Assembly (NCBI RefSeq): GCF_014203225.1
Contig: NZ_JACHIO010000014.1
Location: 62,001 to 126,000 of the forward strand
Source of the DNA: Granulicella mallensis
GTDB taxonomy: Bacteria > Acidobacteriota > Terriglobia > Terriglobales > Acidobacteriaceae
Length of the DNA: 64,000 bases
Direction: 5' to 3'
Of this stretch, positions 52,624-62,400 are shown one piece after another. The notes below the pieces were generated by a model. That model did no database searches, was not told the origin of the DNA, and was given only the letters and a program-made list of their open reading frames with translations. Every line of letters starts with the position of its first letter. The first letter of the stretch is position 1. The position numbers and the translations under genes are program-made.

Positions 52624-52991
52624 AGAGAGAGGCCAGATGCGGATGAGACTCGGAAGGGCACGGTTTCAACCGTGCCGTAGGAGTAGTTCTTCATTTCCCT
52701 CTCCTGTTGCGACGCTACGCGTCGCAACAGGAGAGGGAAAGACTTAATAAAGTAGCCCCTATCGGCATGGCTGAAGCCATGCCCTTCCGATCTTGCCAAC
52801 ACGTAGCGTTCTCGCTAGTTCGGGAAGCAGGTTCCTCCCCTTCGCTTCGCTCGAGGGTCGGAGTGACAACCAGAAAAGCAAAGGCGAAAGGAATAAGGCG
52901 CTATCGCAAGAGACTCTTGCCCAAACGCACAAAGGCGCTCAGGGAGTACTCCCATGAGCGCGCGAATGTGCAACGTGGGGTAAGAGAAAGA
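52624..52991. repeat. Palindromic repeats between rpmH and rnpA
   Basis: A perfect 22-bp stem (52694-52715 with 52719-52740, 3-nt loop) lies inside. It is flanked by hairpins GGCACGGTTTCAACCGTGCC at 52657 and GGCATGGCTGAAGCCATGCC at 52764, and by a half copy of the 17544 element near 52820-52885. These separate two genes that are normally one transcript. Confidence 0.8.
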
Positions 52992-53147
52992 CTAGTCGCG
53001 GAAGCCGGCAGAGACGGCGATCTTGTGACGGCCCTTGGCGCGGCGGCGGTTCAGAACGGCCTGTCCAGCCTTGGTGGCCATGCGGACGAGAAAGCCGTGA
53101 ACCTTGGAGCGGCGGCGGCGGTTGGGTTGAAAGGTGCGCTTGGGCAT
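52992..53147 (-). CDS. rpmH: 50S ribosomal protein L34
   Basis: A 51-residue ribosomal protein: [19 protein letters not shown], then [20 protein letters not shown]. This is the standard L34 sequence and length. The gene is divergent from dnaA, as in many bacteria, and starts the rpmH-rnpA-yidD series on the minus strand. Confidence 0.97.
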   Translation of the reverse strand: MPKRTFQPNRRRRSKVHGFLVRMATKAGQAVLNRRRAKGRHKIAVSAGFRD

Positions 53148-53719
53148 CGTCGTTATCCTATTCTGTGACCTATCGAGAGGTCTGCGAATCCTGATGAATG
53201 TCTGCTGCGTGAGGCTGCGCTTGTGTGGTGATTGCGCGAGCCTGCGTGCTTGATAAAGCCACGTGCGGCAGCAAGTTCTGAGTATACCGGAGCTGAGGAA
53301 AACAGGCAACGAAATTCGTGGCGGATTCCTTGCAGACGACGAAAAAGAACCTTCAAGGATGAACAGCAGGGAGTCCTGCGGGGTGGGGGCGTCGATTCTT
53401 CACAAGGTTTGGTGCAACTCAACTTATCTTGCAAAATTTGCATCTCATCTCCTGTCAGAAGGGTCATGTTCGCGTGCTACTATCAACTCCGTTCCGTGAT
53501 TGTCTTCAGGACCTCACGGTAAGTTTTACCGGGCCTAATCTTCTTGTTTCACTCCTTCGACGCTCTGGCGACGAAGACTTCAAAGCAATCATGGAACGGC
53601 CACTCTTCCACAGTTTCTACTGCGGAGGCGCGCGATTCTTTTTTGCTTTTTGCAGTCCTTGTAGCACTTTTTGCAATAGGTTTCCCGAACGCTAATGGAT
53701 TTTAAGGAAGACGATCACA
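53148..53719. other. rpmH-dnaA intergenic region
   Basis: 570 bp with the divergent promoters of rpmH and dnaA. The dnaA-proximal part is A/T-rich with repeated TTTTTGC (near 53640, 53646 and 53674). I found no match to the DnaA box consensus TTWTNCACA, so I do not claim the replication origin here, though the gene order (rpmH, dnaA, dnaN nearby) makes it a candidate. Confidence 0.5.
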
Positions 53720-55144
53720 ATGTCATTTGTTCCGGTTGCCGCCGCCGTTCTGAATCAGTGGGTCCGCATTCTCGGTGCGCTCGAAAAGAAGATCAACCGG
53801 CAAAGCTTTGAAACATGGCTGAAGCCGACACGCTTCTCCCACATCACAGACCGCACGCTGTACGTGCGAATTCCCTCCGCCGAGTTTGAGCATGTCGGAG
53901 ACCGCTATGCCGATCTCATCAGCGAAGCTGTCGACAATCTCGGGCTGGAGCTGGACCAGGTGATCTTTCAGGTTCCCCCACCGGACCCTAACGCCGCGCG
54001 TCTGCGCGAAGATGGCGGATTCGCTCCGCAGCCCAGCCACAGCCTGAACGCTCCCCGCAGCCTGCGCAACGGCGCTCCGACCGGCAACGGTATCGGGCCG
54101 GAGCAGTCACGCTTCGACTGGAACACTGCCGCACAACTCAATCCGCGCTATCAGTTCGACAGCTTCGTGATCGGCAGCGGCAACCAGTTTGCTCACGCCG
54201 CAGCCCAGGCCGTCGCGGAGCGCCCCTCGAAGGCCTACAACCCGCTGTTCGTCTATGGCGGCGTGGGTATGGGCAAGACGCACCTGATGCAGGCCATCGG
54301 GCACCAGGTGAAGCTGCGCCAGCCGCACGCGGCGATCAGCTATGTCTCGGGTGAGAAGTTCACCAACGAGATGATCAACTCGGTCCGCTACGACAAGATG
54401 ACCGGCTTCCGTGACAAGTTCCGCACGGTGGATGTGCTGCTGATCGACGACATCCAGTTCCTCGCCGGCAAGGAGCGTACGCAGGAAGAGTTCTTCCATA
54501 CGTTCAATGCGCTGCACGAGTCGATGAAGCAGATTGTGATCGCCTCGGACCGCCCTCCCAAAGAGCTGGCGGACTTCGAAGACCGTCTGCGCTCGCGCTT
54601 TGAGTGGGGCCTGGTGGTCGACATCCAGCCGCCCGATCTCGAGACCAAGGTTGCGATCCTGCAGAAGAAGGCGGAGCTCGAACAGACTGTTCTGCCGATG
54701 GATGTGGCTTTGTTCATCGCGGGCAACGTACGTACCAACGTGCGCGAGCTCGAAGGCGCCCTGGTACGTCTGATCGCGTGGTGCTCGCTGCATGGCGTGG
54801 AGATCACGCTGCCGACGGCGCAGCAGTGCCTGAAGCAGTTCATCGACACGCAGGTGCGCAAGATCACGATCGAAGCGATCCAGCGCGCTGTGGCTGAGAA
54901 CTTCGGCATGCGTGTGGCGGAGCTGAAGCAGAAGAATAACTCGCGGCAGATCGTGGTGCCGCGGCAGATTGCGATGTACCTGGCCAAGCAGATGACGGAA
55001 GCCTCGCTGCCTGAGATCGGACGCCAGTTCGGCGGCAAGCACCATACGACGGTGATGCATTCGATCGCGAAGATCGATGAGCAGCGCAGGAATGATAAGG
55101 ATCTGAATCGTACGGTGAACAAGCTGATGGAGACGCTTGGGTAG
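53720..55144 (+). CDS. dnaA: Chromosomal replication initiator DnaA
   Basis: DnaA-ATP melts the origin. The 474-residue protein has domain I (WVRILGALEKKINRQSFETW), a Pro-rich domain II (about 85-130), the AAA+ domain with Walker A GGVGMGKTHL, Walker B LLIDDIQFL and sensor segments (RSRFEWGLVVDIQPP). Domain IV carries the DNA-binding signature GGKHHTTVMHSIAKI. The ATG at 53720 gives a standard start. dnaN is downstream but separated by a RAYT element. Confidence 0.97.
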   Translation: MSFVPVAAAVLNQWVRILGALEKKINRQSFETWLKPTRFSHITDRTLYVRIPSAEFEHVGDRYADLISEAVDNLGLELDQVIFQVPPPDPNAARLREDGGFAPQPSHSLNAPRSLRNGAPTGNGIGPEQSRFDWNTAAQLNPRYQFDSFVIGSGNQFAHAAAQAVAERPSKAYNPLFVYGGVGMGKTHLMQAIGHQVKLRQPHAAISYVSGEKFTNEMINSVRYDKMTGFRDKFRTVDVLLIDDIQFLAGKERTQEEFFHTFNALHESMKQIVIASDRPPKELADFEDRLRSRFEWGLVVDIQPPDLETKVAILQKKAELEQTVLPMDVALFIAGNVRTNVRELEGALVRLIAWCSLHGVEITLPTAQQCLKQFIDTQVRKITIEAIQRAVAENFGMRVAELKQKNNSRQIVVPRQIAMYLAKQMTEASLPEIGRQFGGKHHTTVMHSIAKIDEQRRNDKDLNRTVNKLMETLG

Positions 55145-55240
55145 TGGGAGATCGTCGAGTAGGAAGAGCAAAGGCCGCCCGGGTGGGCGGCCTTTGTGCG
55201 TTGTGGGGGTGGAAGAATCATACGTTGTGCATTCAGTTCG

Positions 55241-55322
55241 ATGGAGGGGTTTCGTTAAGGGCACGGGTTTACCCGTGCCACATCAGTCCACCCCCGCACG
55301 CGGCTTTAGCCGCTGAGGTAAG
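55241..55322 (+). repeat. RAYT left end repeat
   Basis: 82 bp with two stems (GGCACGGGTTTACCCGTGCC and GCGGCTTTAGCCGC). It is inverted at 55803-55884 with three differences. Confidence 0.9.
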
Positions 55323-55341
55323 CGCGATAAAATCGCGCACA

Positions 55342-55785
55342 GTGTCTATCCCACCACGACCGGTTCACTCAGGAACGTTCCTGGTCACTACCGCGACCTA
55401 CAATCGCAGGCGCCTGTTTCAGGTCATTGCGAACTGCGATCTCTTCGTCGAGACACTCCAGCACTATCGACGCCAGGGACACTATCTTTTACATGATTTC
55501 GTCGTCATGCCGGAACATGTCCATCTTTTGTTGACACCGCAGAACATCACACTTGAACGAGCTGTAGGACTCATCAAAGGCGGCTTCTCACATCGGTTGG
55601 GATCGAAGTTTCCAGTATGGCAACGAAGCTTCACGGATCAGAGGGCTCGCGATCGAGAAGGCTTTCTGGCAGCACGAAGATACATCCACATGAATCCCGT
55701 GGAAGAGCGTATGTGCGAGACCCCTGAAGATTACAAGTGGTCCTCGGCGTGGAAGGGCGCGCAGAGGCCTGTGGCGAGCGAATAA
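55342..55785 (+). CDS. REP-associated tyrosine transposase (RAYT)
   Basis: A Y1 (HUH) single-strand transposase of the IS200/REP family. From GTG at 55342 the 147-residue protein runs SIPPRPVHSGTFLVTT, then RRRLFQ; the HUH site is VVMPEHVHLLLTPQ. The catalytic Tyr is in ARRYIHMNPVEERM, followed by EDYKWSSAW. The frame is open further upstream, but the family begins here. It sits between dnaA and dnaN and is bracketed by REP-like inverted repeats. RAYTs move REP sequences and are thought to be kept as single-copy genes. Confidence 0.9.
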   Translation: MSIPPRPVHSGTFLVTTATYNRRRLFQVIANCDLFVETLQHYRRQGHYLLHDFVVMPEHVHLLLTPQNITLERAVGLIKGGFSHRLGSKFPVWQRSFTDQRARDREGFLAARRYIHMNPVEERMCETPEDYKWSSAWKGAQRPVASE

Positions 55786-55802
55786 AGCCTGGCGCTATGC
55801 GC

Positions 55803-55884
55803 CTTACCTCGGCGGCTAAAGCCGCGTGCGGGGGTGAACTGATGTGGCACGGGTAAACCCGTGCCCTTAACGAAGCCCCTCCAT
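55803..55884 (-). repeat. RAYT right end repeat
   Basis: Inverted match to 55241-55322 over 82 bp. The pair bounds a unit of about 644 bp. Partial copies lie at 34091, 34959 and 46892. Confidence 0.9.
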
Positions 55885-56693
55885 TGAGACCCCCTCATTA
55901 ACAAAGTTGATTCCCTGCAGAACAGCTGTCTCTTACTAAATAACTGCGGCTGACTTCCATACGAAACGACCCTTCTTTAGCTCTCTCACCCTCCCACCCC
56001 TCGCCTCCAAGCCGCTTCCCCGAAACCGTACCGGCTCTTCCACACTTCAACATTCGTATCCCAGCTTTCCACTTTTGCGCTGCCTGCGCGTTTGGGTGTG
56101 GGTAAAGTGGGTAGCGTTATCGCCTGTGTTGATGCGGTTCTGCGCGCGCTACGCACATTGCGTACGAGAGTCTGCCGGGGTGGCTCGACAGGGGTTGTGC
56201 AGAAAAGGGAAAACCATGGACCTAACCTCGGAGCCGTACCCGGTCGTCCGCATTGTTCGATTTCCGGTGGCGAGTTTTGGAAAGCTTGTGGACCCTGCAA
56301 GTGATGATCCTGAAACACTTCGCCCTGATATCCACTCTTCCACCCACAACGATTACTACTACTAGTAATTCTTTCCCTTTCACCTAGTTTTGTAGAAGCG
56401 TTCTCGGGGAGCCTCCCAGCAGGGTGGGTGGTCCAAGCGAGAGCCGCATCCTCGCCCCTCCCCCCTTGCGCCAGCATCCGTGGTCAAGGCCCCAAACGAG
56501 AGTTCTGGCGGGCGCTTTCGGCCGATGTCCCGTCCCCCACAAAACGTCCCGGGATATTCACACCGAAAAGCGCTCGCACGAAGGGGCCCATTCGCCCTAG
56601 AATCAAGGGAACCCACGCACTCCGCGCGAAGGTGTAGCGAAAGCGGAGTTTGCAACTGGGTGAGTGCGCTATCAGCAAGGGAGAACCCTGACC
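55885..56693. other. Intergenic region upstream of dnaN
   Basis: About 800 bp after the RAYT element with no recognised gene. Short open frames exist on both strands but lack conserved motifs or ribosome-binding sites. It holds the dnaN promoter and might contain replication-origin elements, but I see no consensus DnaA boxes. Confidence 0.5.
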
Positions 56694-57863
56694 GTGTCCA
56701 CCGCCACCATCACGCCTGACGTCGCAGCGCCTACCGGCAATCTTGAGATCACCGTCTCGCGCGCAGAGTTGTTGCGCGAGCTAACTGCCGCGCAATCCGT
56801 CGTCGAGCGCAAGACGACGATCCCCATCCTCTCGAACTTTCTCTTCGAGGCCTCCGACGACAAGCTCACGATCACCGCGACCGATCTCGACCAGTCGCTG
56901 AAGACGAGCTGCGTGGCGAAGGTGAAGAAGGCCGGCGCCTGCACGATCCCTGCCCGCAAGCTGTTCGATTACATCAAGCTGCTGCCCGAGGGCGACATCT
57001 CGATCAAGCTCATGGACAACCACTGGGTGCAGATCCGCGCAGGCCGCTCGAACACGAAGATGGTCGGCATGGCGCGCGCGAACTTCCCCCAGGTGCCTGA
57101 GTTCCCCGAGGTCGGCGTGTTCAAGATCAACGCCGCCAGCCTGAAGAACATGATCGCGAAGACGATCTTTGCGATCTCGAACGAAGAGTCGCGCTACACG
57201 CTGAACGGTGCGCTGCTGGTGCTGAAGGCCGAGTCGATGGCGATGGTTGCGACCGACGGTCATCGCCTGGCGCACATTGAGAAGCTTGGCGAGGCTCTGG
57301 AAGGCATCTCGGGCGAGAAGAAGACCCTGATCCCCCGCAAGGCGCTGGCCGAGCTCTCCGGGCTTCTGGGCGCGTCGGAGACGGACTTCGTGGAGTTCGC
57401 CGACGACGAGCAGTCGCTGTTCTTCCGCATCGGCGGACGCGTGCTGACCAGCCGCAAGCTGACCGGGCAGTTCCCCAACTACGAGGCCGTGCTGCCGCGC
57501 GACAACACGAAGTTCGTCATCGTGCGCTCGGAAGACCTGATGTCGTCGATTCAGCGCGTCGCCCAGTTCGCGGACGAGCGTTCGGGCGCAATCAAGATTC
57601 GCCTGGAGCAGAACGAGCTGAAGCTCTCGGCGCAGTCGACGGATGCGGGCGAGTCGGAAGACATCATCGAGACGCCGTATAACTACGATCCTCTCGTGGT
57701 CGGCTTCAACAGCTCGTACCTGGTGGACTTCCTGCGCGCGACCGGAGTGACCGGCGAAGTGCGGCTGGAGTTCAAGGATGCGCAGTCAGCCGGCCAGATG
57801 CGGCCGGAAGATGGCAACGAGGATGTGAAGTATCGCTACATCCTGATGCCGATGCGTATCTGA
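56694..57863 (+). CDS. dnaN: DNA polymerase III beta clamp
   Basis: DnaN forms the sliding ring for replicative and repair polymerases. The 389-residue protein has the three-domain clamp: LEITVSRAELLRELTAAQSV, RKTTIPILSNFLFEA, then GRSNTKMVGMARANFPQVPE and NEESRYTLNGALLVL, then VATDGHRLAHIEK. The end is YRYILMPMRI, the hydrophobic pocket motif for clamp-binding peptides. GTG at 56694 (MSTATITP) has a plausible ribosome-binding site; a GTG at 56664 adds ten residues. A strong terminator follows. Confidence 0.95.
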   Translation: MSTATITPDVAAPTGNLEITVSRAELLRELTAAQSVVERKTTIPILSNFLFEASDDKLTITATDLDQSLKTSCVAKVKKAGACTIPARKLFDYIKLLPEGDISIKLMDNHWVQIRAGRSNTKMVGMARANFPQVPEFPEVGVFKINAASLKNMIAKTIFAISNEESRYTLNGALLVLKAESMAMVATDGHRLAHIEKLGEALEGISGEKKTLIPRKALAELSGLLGASETDFVEFADDEQSLFFRIGGRVLTSRKLTGQFPNYEAVLPRDNTKFVIVRSEDLMSSIQRVAQFADERSGAIKIRLEQNELKLSAQSTDAGESEDIIETPYNYDPLVVGFNSSYLVDFLRATGVTGEVRLEFKDAQSAGQMRPEDGNEDVKYRYILMPMRI

Positions 57864-57885
57864 GCACTACGCGTGAGATGAGATG

Positions 57886-57933
57886 AAAAATAACCCATAA
57901 GTTGGCCATTTGGCCAACTTATGGGTTATTTTT
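57886..57933 (+). terminator. Strong terminator after dnaN
   Basis: A perfect 23-bp stem (57886-57908 with 57911-57933) with a 2-nt loop, followed by Ts. The length is unusual for a bacterial terminator. Confidence 0.9.
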
Positions 57934-58190
57934 TGCTTGAACAAAACATTCCGCGTGGAATAGAGCAAGGCATAGACTTTCATTGCGGATTTTCGGACCG
58001 GCTGCCTGCTCGTCGGACAAAAGAAGAGGATTGGTGCCCTAGGCGTTGCTCCAAATCACCAGGATTTAGTTGATTGCATTGATCACAAATGGAGTCGATG
58101 AGCTAGCCCGCAGCTCAATAAGGATCACACCTTGAGTCGCCGCAACGAAGCGTTGGATAAGGATGCCTGCGGTAAACTGCACCCTAGACT

Positions 58191-59231
58191 ATGCCGCCAA
58201 AGATGAAAGACATCGCCGCCGCCGTTGGAGTATCCGTGGTGACGGTGTCCAAGGTACTGAACGGAAACAAGAGTATCAGCGAGCACACCAGCAAGCGTGT
58301 TTTGGCGTGTGCTGAACGTCTTGGCTATCTTCCGAATCTGGCCGCCAAGGAACTGGTGACCGGACATTCCAGGATTGTCGGTCTTATCGTCCCGGAGCTG
58401 ATGCATAGCTTCTTCTCTGAAGTGGCTGCGAGTCTGCTGGAAACGCTACGACCGCATGGCTATGGACTAATTATTTCTTCCTCGCGAGACGACTCGGCTC
58501 TGGAACGAGAAGAAGTGCGGCAGATGTCGGCTAGAAACGTAGACGCTTTGGTCATCGCTTCCTGCGAAGCGGATTCGCCTGTGCTGTGTCGTACAGCTAA
58601 AGAGAGACCCGTCATCCTCCTGGATCGCAAGATCGATGGGGTTGCAAGTGGTGCATTTGTCGGTACGGACGATGTGATGGCGGGCGAAATTGCGACGGGG
58701 CATCTGATCGCCGGCGGATACAAGAGGATCGCCTACATTGGCGGGTCGAGCCTGAGTTCCAGCGTGGATCGGGAGACAGGCTATCGAAACGCTCTCAAGG
58801 AGGCACGCATCCGGTTCATCAAGAGTTTGGTGGTCACCCTGCCGCAAAACGAAGAAGCGTCCCATCGATATGCGGCTGCAGCTATGCGTAAGCTTTTGCA
58901 GAACGCGCAGCGGCCTGATGCCGTGTTTTGTTACAACGACACGACTGCTTATGGTGTGGTTCATTCAGCACTCGAAGCAGGGCTTCGAGTGCCTCAGGAT
59001 CTTGGAGTGGTGGGGTGCGGGTACCTTCGCTTGAACGAGTTCATGCGAGTCCCTCTGACCTCAATCGATCAAGACACAGCACGGCTCGGGCAGGAATCCG
59101 CGCGCGCTGCGCTGAAGATGATCGAAGGACGGCAATCGAACAGCTCCGGTAAAAAGCTGGAAGTCATTGTGCCCTCACGTCTGATCCAGGGCGAATCCAC
59201 CCGGAAACTACCCCTCGCTGTCACGAAGTAG
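58191..59231 (+). CDS. LacI-family transcriptional regulator
   Basis: A 346-residue regulator. The N-terminal helix-turn-helix (MKDIAAAVGVSVVTVSKVLNG) and hinge (RLGYLPNLAAKEL) precede a periplasmic-binding-protein-like sugar-sensing core (TDDVMAGEIATGHLIAGGYKRIAYIGG, DAVFCYNDTTAYGV). It lies just upstream of a receptor and an alpha-L-fucosidase, and two operator-like sites are in the receptor promoter, so it probably controls that locus in response to a sugar such as fucose (inference). Confidence 0.92.
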   Translation: MPPKMKDIAAAVGVSVVTVSKVLNGNKSISEHTSKRVLACAERLGYLPNLAAKELVTGHSRIVGLIVPELMHSFFSEVAASLLETLRPHGYGLIISSSRDDSALEREEVRQMSARNVDALVIASCEADSPVLCRTAKERPVILLDRKIDGVASGAFVGTDDVMAGEIATGHLIAGGYKRIAYIGGSSLSSSVDRETGYRNALKEARIRFIKSLVVTLPQNEEASHRYAAAAMRKLLQNAQRPDAVFCYNDTTAYGVVHSALEAGLRVPQDLGVVGCGYLRLNEFMRVPLTSIDQDTARLGQESARAALKMIEGRQSNSSGKKLEVIVPSRLIQGESTRKLPLAVTK

Positions 59232-59320
59232 CTCCCCCCACGTACTTTAAAGTACTACGTGGAATTGAGCCTCAAGAACAACCTCACGTGACGGAAAGTT
59301 CATAGGAAAACAATTTCCTC

Positions 59321-59350
59321 TTGACAAGCATGGTTTGAGCGGCGCACTAT
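59321..59350 (+). promoter_or_regulatory. Probable promoter of receptor 4
   Basis: TTGACA at 59321-59326 and CACTAT at 59345-59350 are spaced 18 bp apart. The -10 is poor. The two operator-like sites follow it. Confidence 0.5.
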
Positions 59351-59370
59351 CCGCTGCGTCAACAATTTAA

Positions 59371-59407
59371 GGTAAACGCTAACCTAGAGCTAATGTAGCG
59401 CTTACCT
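59371..59407. promoter_or_regulatory. Paired LacI-type operators
   Basis: GGTAAACGCTAACC (59371-59384) and TGTAGCGCTTACCT (59394-59407) are near-palindromes centred on CG, like the TGTAARCGCTTACA consensus of LacI/GalR proteins. They lie between promoter and start codon, consistent with repression. Confidence 0.65.
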
Positions 59408-59429
59408 CCGCATCTCAAGAGGACTACGC

Positions 59430-62400
59430 ATGATTCGCTCCCTGCTTCATCAACTTCGTCAGGCCGTCACACCTTTCTCCATCGTGGGGGTGCTTATCTG
59501 TCTATTGCTCTCCCCTGATTCAGTGATTGCACAAGCGAGTGGTCGCGGAACGATTCAAGGAACAATTACCGATCCAAGCGGTGCCCTGGTCCCGGAAGCC
59601 ATGGTGACGGCTACTGAAGTGAACACCAACGTCGTGCGACAACAGAAGGCGACCCGTGATGGCTTCTATGCCATAGCGGCAATCGATCCAGGAACCTATC
59701 GAGTCACGGTCGCAGCTCCAGGCTTCAAGACGTTCACTCATGACAAGGTCGTCGTCGACGCGATCCAGGTTGTGGGTTTGGATTTCGAGCTGGAGATTGG
59801 ATCTGCGGATTCCGTAGTGACGGTGACGACCGCGCCACCGCAACTGAACACGACAAACGCGACGCTAGGCAGCACGATTGAGAGCGATACTTACCGCGCC
59901 CTTCCTCTGCAGCTCGGAAACCAGCCCCGAGATCCAACGGGCTTTGTAGCGCTGACGCCTGGAGTCACCGGAAGCGGCGGTGTCCTCAACTTCAACGGTG
60001 GGCAGGCCAATCTAAACGAGACTTATGTCGACGGCGTGGCGATGGATGATGTGAACCAACAGAGTGATTGGGCGGTCGTTCACAGTACCTTTTCAGTGGA
60101 TGCAGTCGACCAGTTCAATGCCCAAACGAGCAGTGTTTCTGCCGCGTATCAAGGTGTGGGTCTGCAGAACTATGTTCATAAGTCGGGAACCAATGTGTAT
60201 CACGGTGCCTTGTTCGAATACTTCCGGAACACAGCCTTGGATGCCTGGGGGACGTTCGCCAAGCACAGTATCAATGCGATCACTGGTGCTCCGATAAAGC
60301 CGGTGGAGCACAACAATGAGTTTGGCGGCACGTTCGGTGGTTATATCCCACATTTCAAGGACAAGATCTTTTTCTTCTTTTCCTACGACAACACGCGCTT
60401 TCTTTCGGGAACGAACCCGTCCTATCAGACCGTCCCAACCGTTCTTGAGCGGCAGGGCAACTTCACGGAACTGGCGGCAGCCGGTCAGCCTGTGTATGAC
60501 CCTAAGAGCACCGTGTGTGGGGGCACGCCGAACGTCTGCACGCGCGGCCAATTCTCTTACAAGGGTCAGGCAAACGTGATTGACCCGGCACGTCTATCGC
60601 CAATTTCTCAATATATGCAGCAGTTCCTGCCGACCCCGAGTAATGGCAATCTTGTAAACAACTATCTTGGCGGGTTCAACACTGGTTTCAACTACCCGAG
60701 GTACAGCACGAAGGTGGACCTCGATCTCATCAAGAGGCACCGCATCTCGATTCTCTTCCTCGAAGGTGGCCGCGTTGCGAACCCGGCATGTTGTGATGCG
60801 AGCGGTCTGCCACAGCCTTATCTTTCGACTGTCGGCAACACCCAAAACAATCTGACGGCTATGGTCTCTGATACGTGGACGATCAGCGATCATACTGTCA
60901 ATCGGCTTACCTATGCGTTCAATGCTGGAAGCTTCGACGGAGTCGGCAATACGAACCCCAGTGCGGCGGACCCGAAGTGGTGGGCTTCGGCTGCGGGCAT
61001 CACGAACGTTCCTGCCGGACAGGCATCCGACTCATTTCCCCGGACTACATTCGGCGGATCGAACGCTCCAACTTCATGGACGCAGTCGGACACCGCGCTC
61101 CGTAATCCGGTGAATGTGTTCCACATCGTGGACTCGTTTCAGACAGTCAAAGGTATCCACTCGATTAGCGCCGGCGGTGAGGTGCAATGGCAGGAATCGA
61201 ATAACACGTCGATCGATACAGGAACCTATCTATCGTTGTCTTACTCGAACAACGAGACAGCGGGTTTCAACCCGAACAGCGCGACGTTGAACACGAAACA
61301 AGGCGGCGGCTATGCAAGCTTTCTCATCGGGGCTGTTGACGGCGCAGGAATCACCGATAACCGACCCGCAGCCACGATCTACAGCCGATATATGAACTTT
61401 TCTCCCTATGTGCAGGACGACATCAAGCTGACGAGAAAGTTGACCGTCAACGCTGGTTTGCGCTGGGATCTCTTTACGCCCTGGCGAGAGACAGAAAATC
61501 GTTTCTCTTATCTAAGCCTTGCCGCAATCAACCCGGTTACGGGAACACCGGGTGCCTTACGATTCGGTGGCAATGGCGATCCGTCGATCTATTGCAACTG
61601 CACCCGTCCAGTACAGATCTGGTACAAGAACTTTGGACCAAGGTTTGGATTCGCGTATGCGATCGATCCCAAGACTATCCTCAGGGGCGGATTCTCCCTG
61701 ACCTTCACACATGGTGGTGGTGTCGGGGGCCGCGCAAACGCGTCGTCAGGGTCTGGCCAACTTGGGTTCAATGGAGGATCATCCCCGTCCACCACGAACG
61801 GCGGCATCACTCCCGCGTTCTATCTCGACAGCACAAATAGCGCGCTTCCTTCCTACACTCTTCCTCCGAGCATCGATCCTGCTTACGGCACTGGCTATAC
61901 CACCACCGCTGCCTACAGCACGCCGGTCACCGTGACCTACGCCGACCCCTACCTCAGTAAACGCAGCCCCTATTCGGAAAATTTCAATTTCGGTCTGCAG
62001 CGGCAGTTGATGGAAGGGCTCACCCTCAGCGCCGACTATGCTGGCGCCAACGGCAAGTTCCTTCCCACCAGTATTGGAAGGGGAATCTATTCGAATCAGC
62101 TCGATCCGCAGTATTACGCGCTCGGCAGCTTGCTGACGGCCTCAGCGAGTGCGGCAAATGTTGCGGCGGCGCAGAAGATTCTGCCATCGTTCAAGCTGCC
62201 CTCCGCGAACTACTCTCCGAGTGCGTCGATCGGGCAGGCGTTGAGGCCCTTTGCTCAATACAACGGCTTCTCCGACATCTGGGGGAACGTTGGGACGTCG
62301 ACCTACAATGCTCTCCAGATCCAATTGACGCAACAGCAGCGCTGGGGATTGAACTATGGCCTCGCATATACCTGGGCGAAGACGATGGATGATACCGGTA

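Noticed and set aside
54107-55264. Long minus-strand frame opposite dnaA
   Set aside because: Shadow of dnaA codon bias, with no conserved motif.
53148-56693. Replication origin next to dnaA
   Set aside because: Gene order suggests it, but neither dnaA flank contains clear TTWTNCACA boxes by eye, and skew could not be computed. Not called.
57940-57962. parS-like ATTCCGCGTGGAAT
   Set aside because: Two or more differences from the four exact sites; probably chance.
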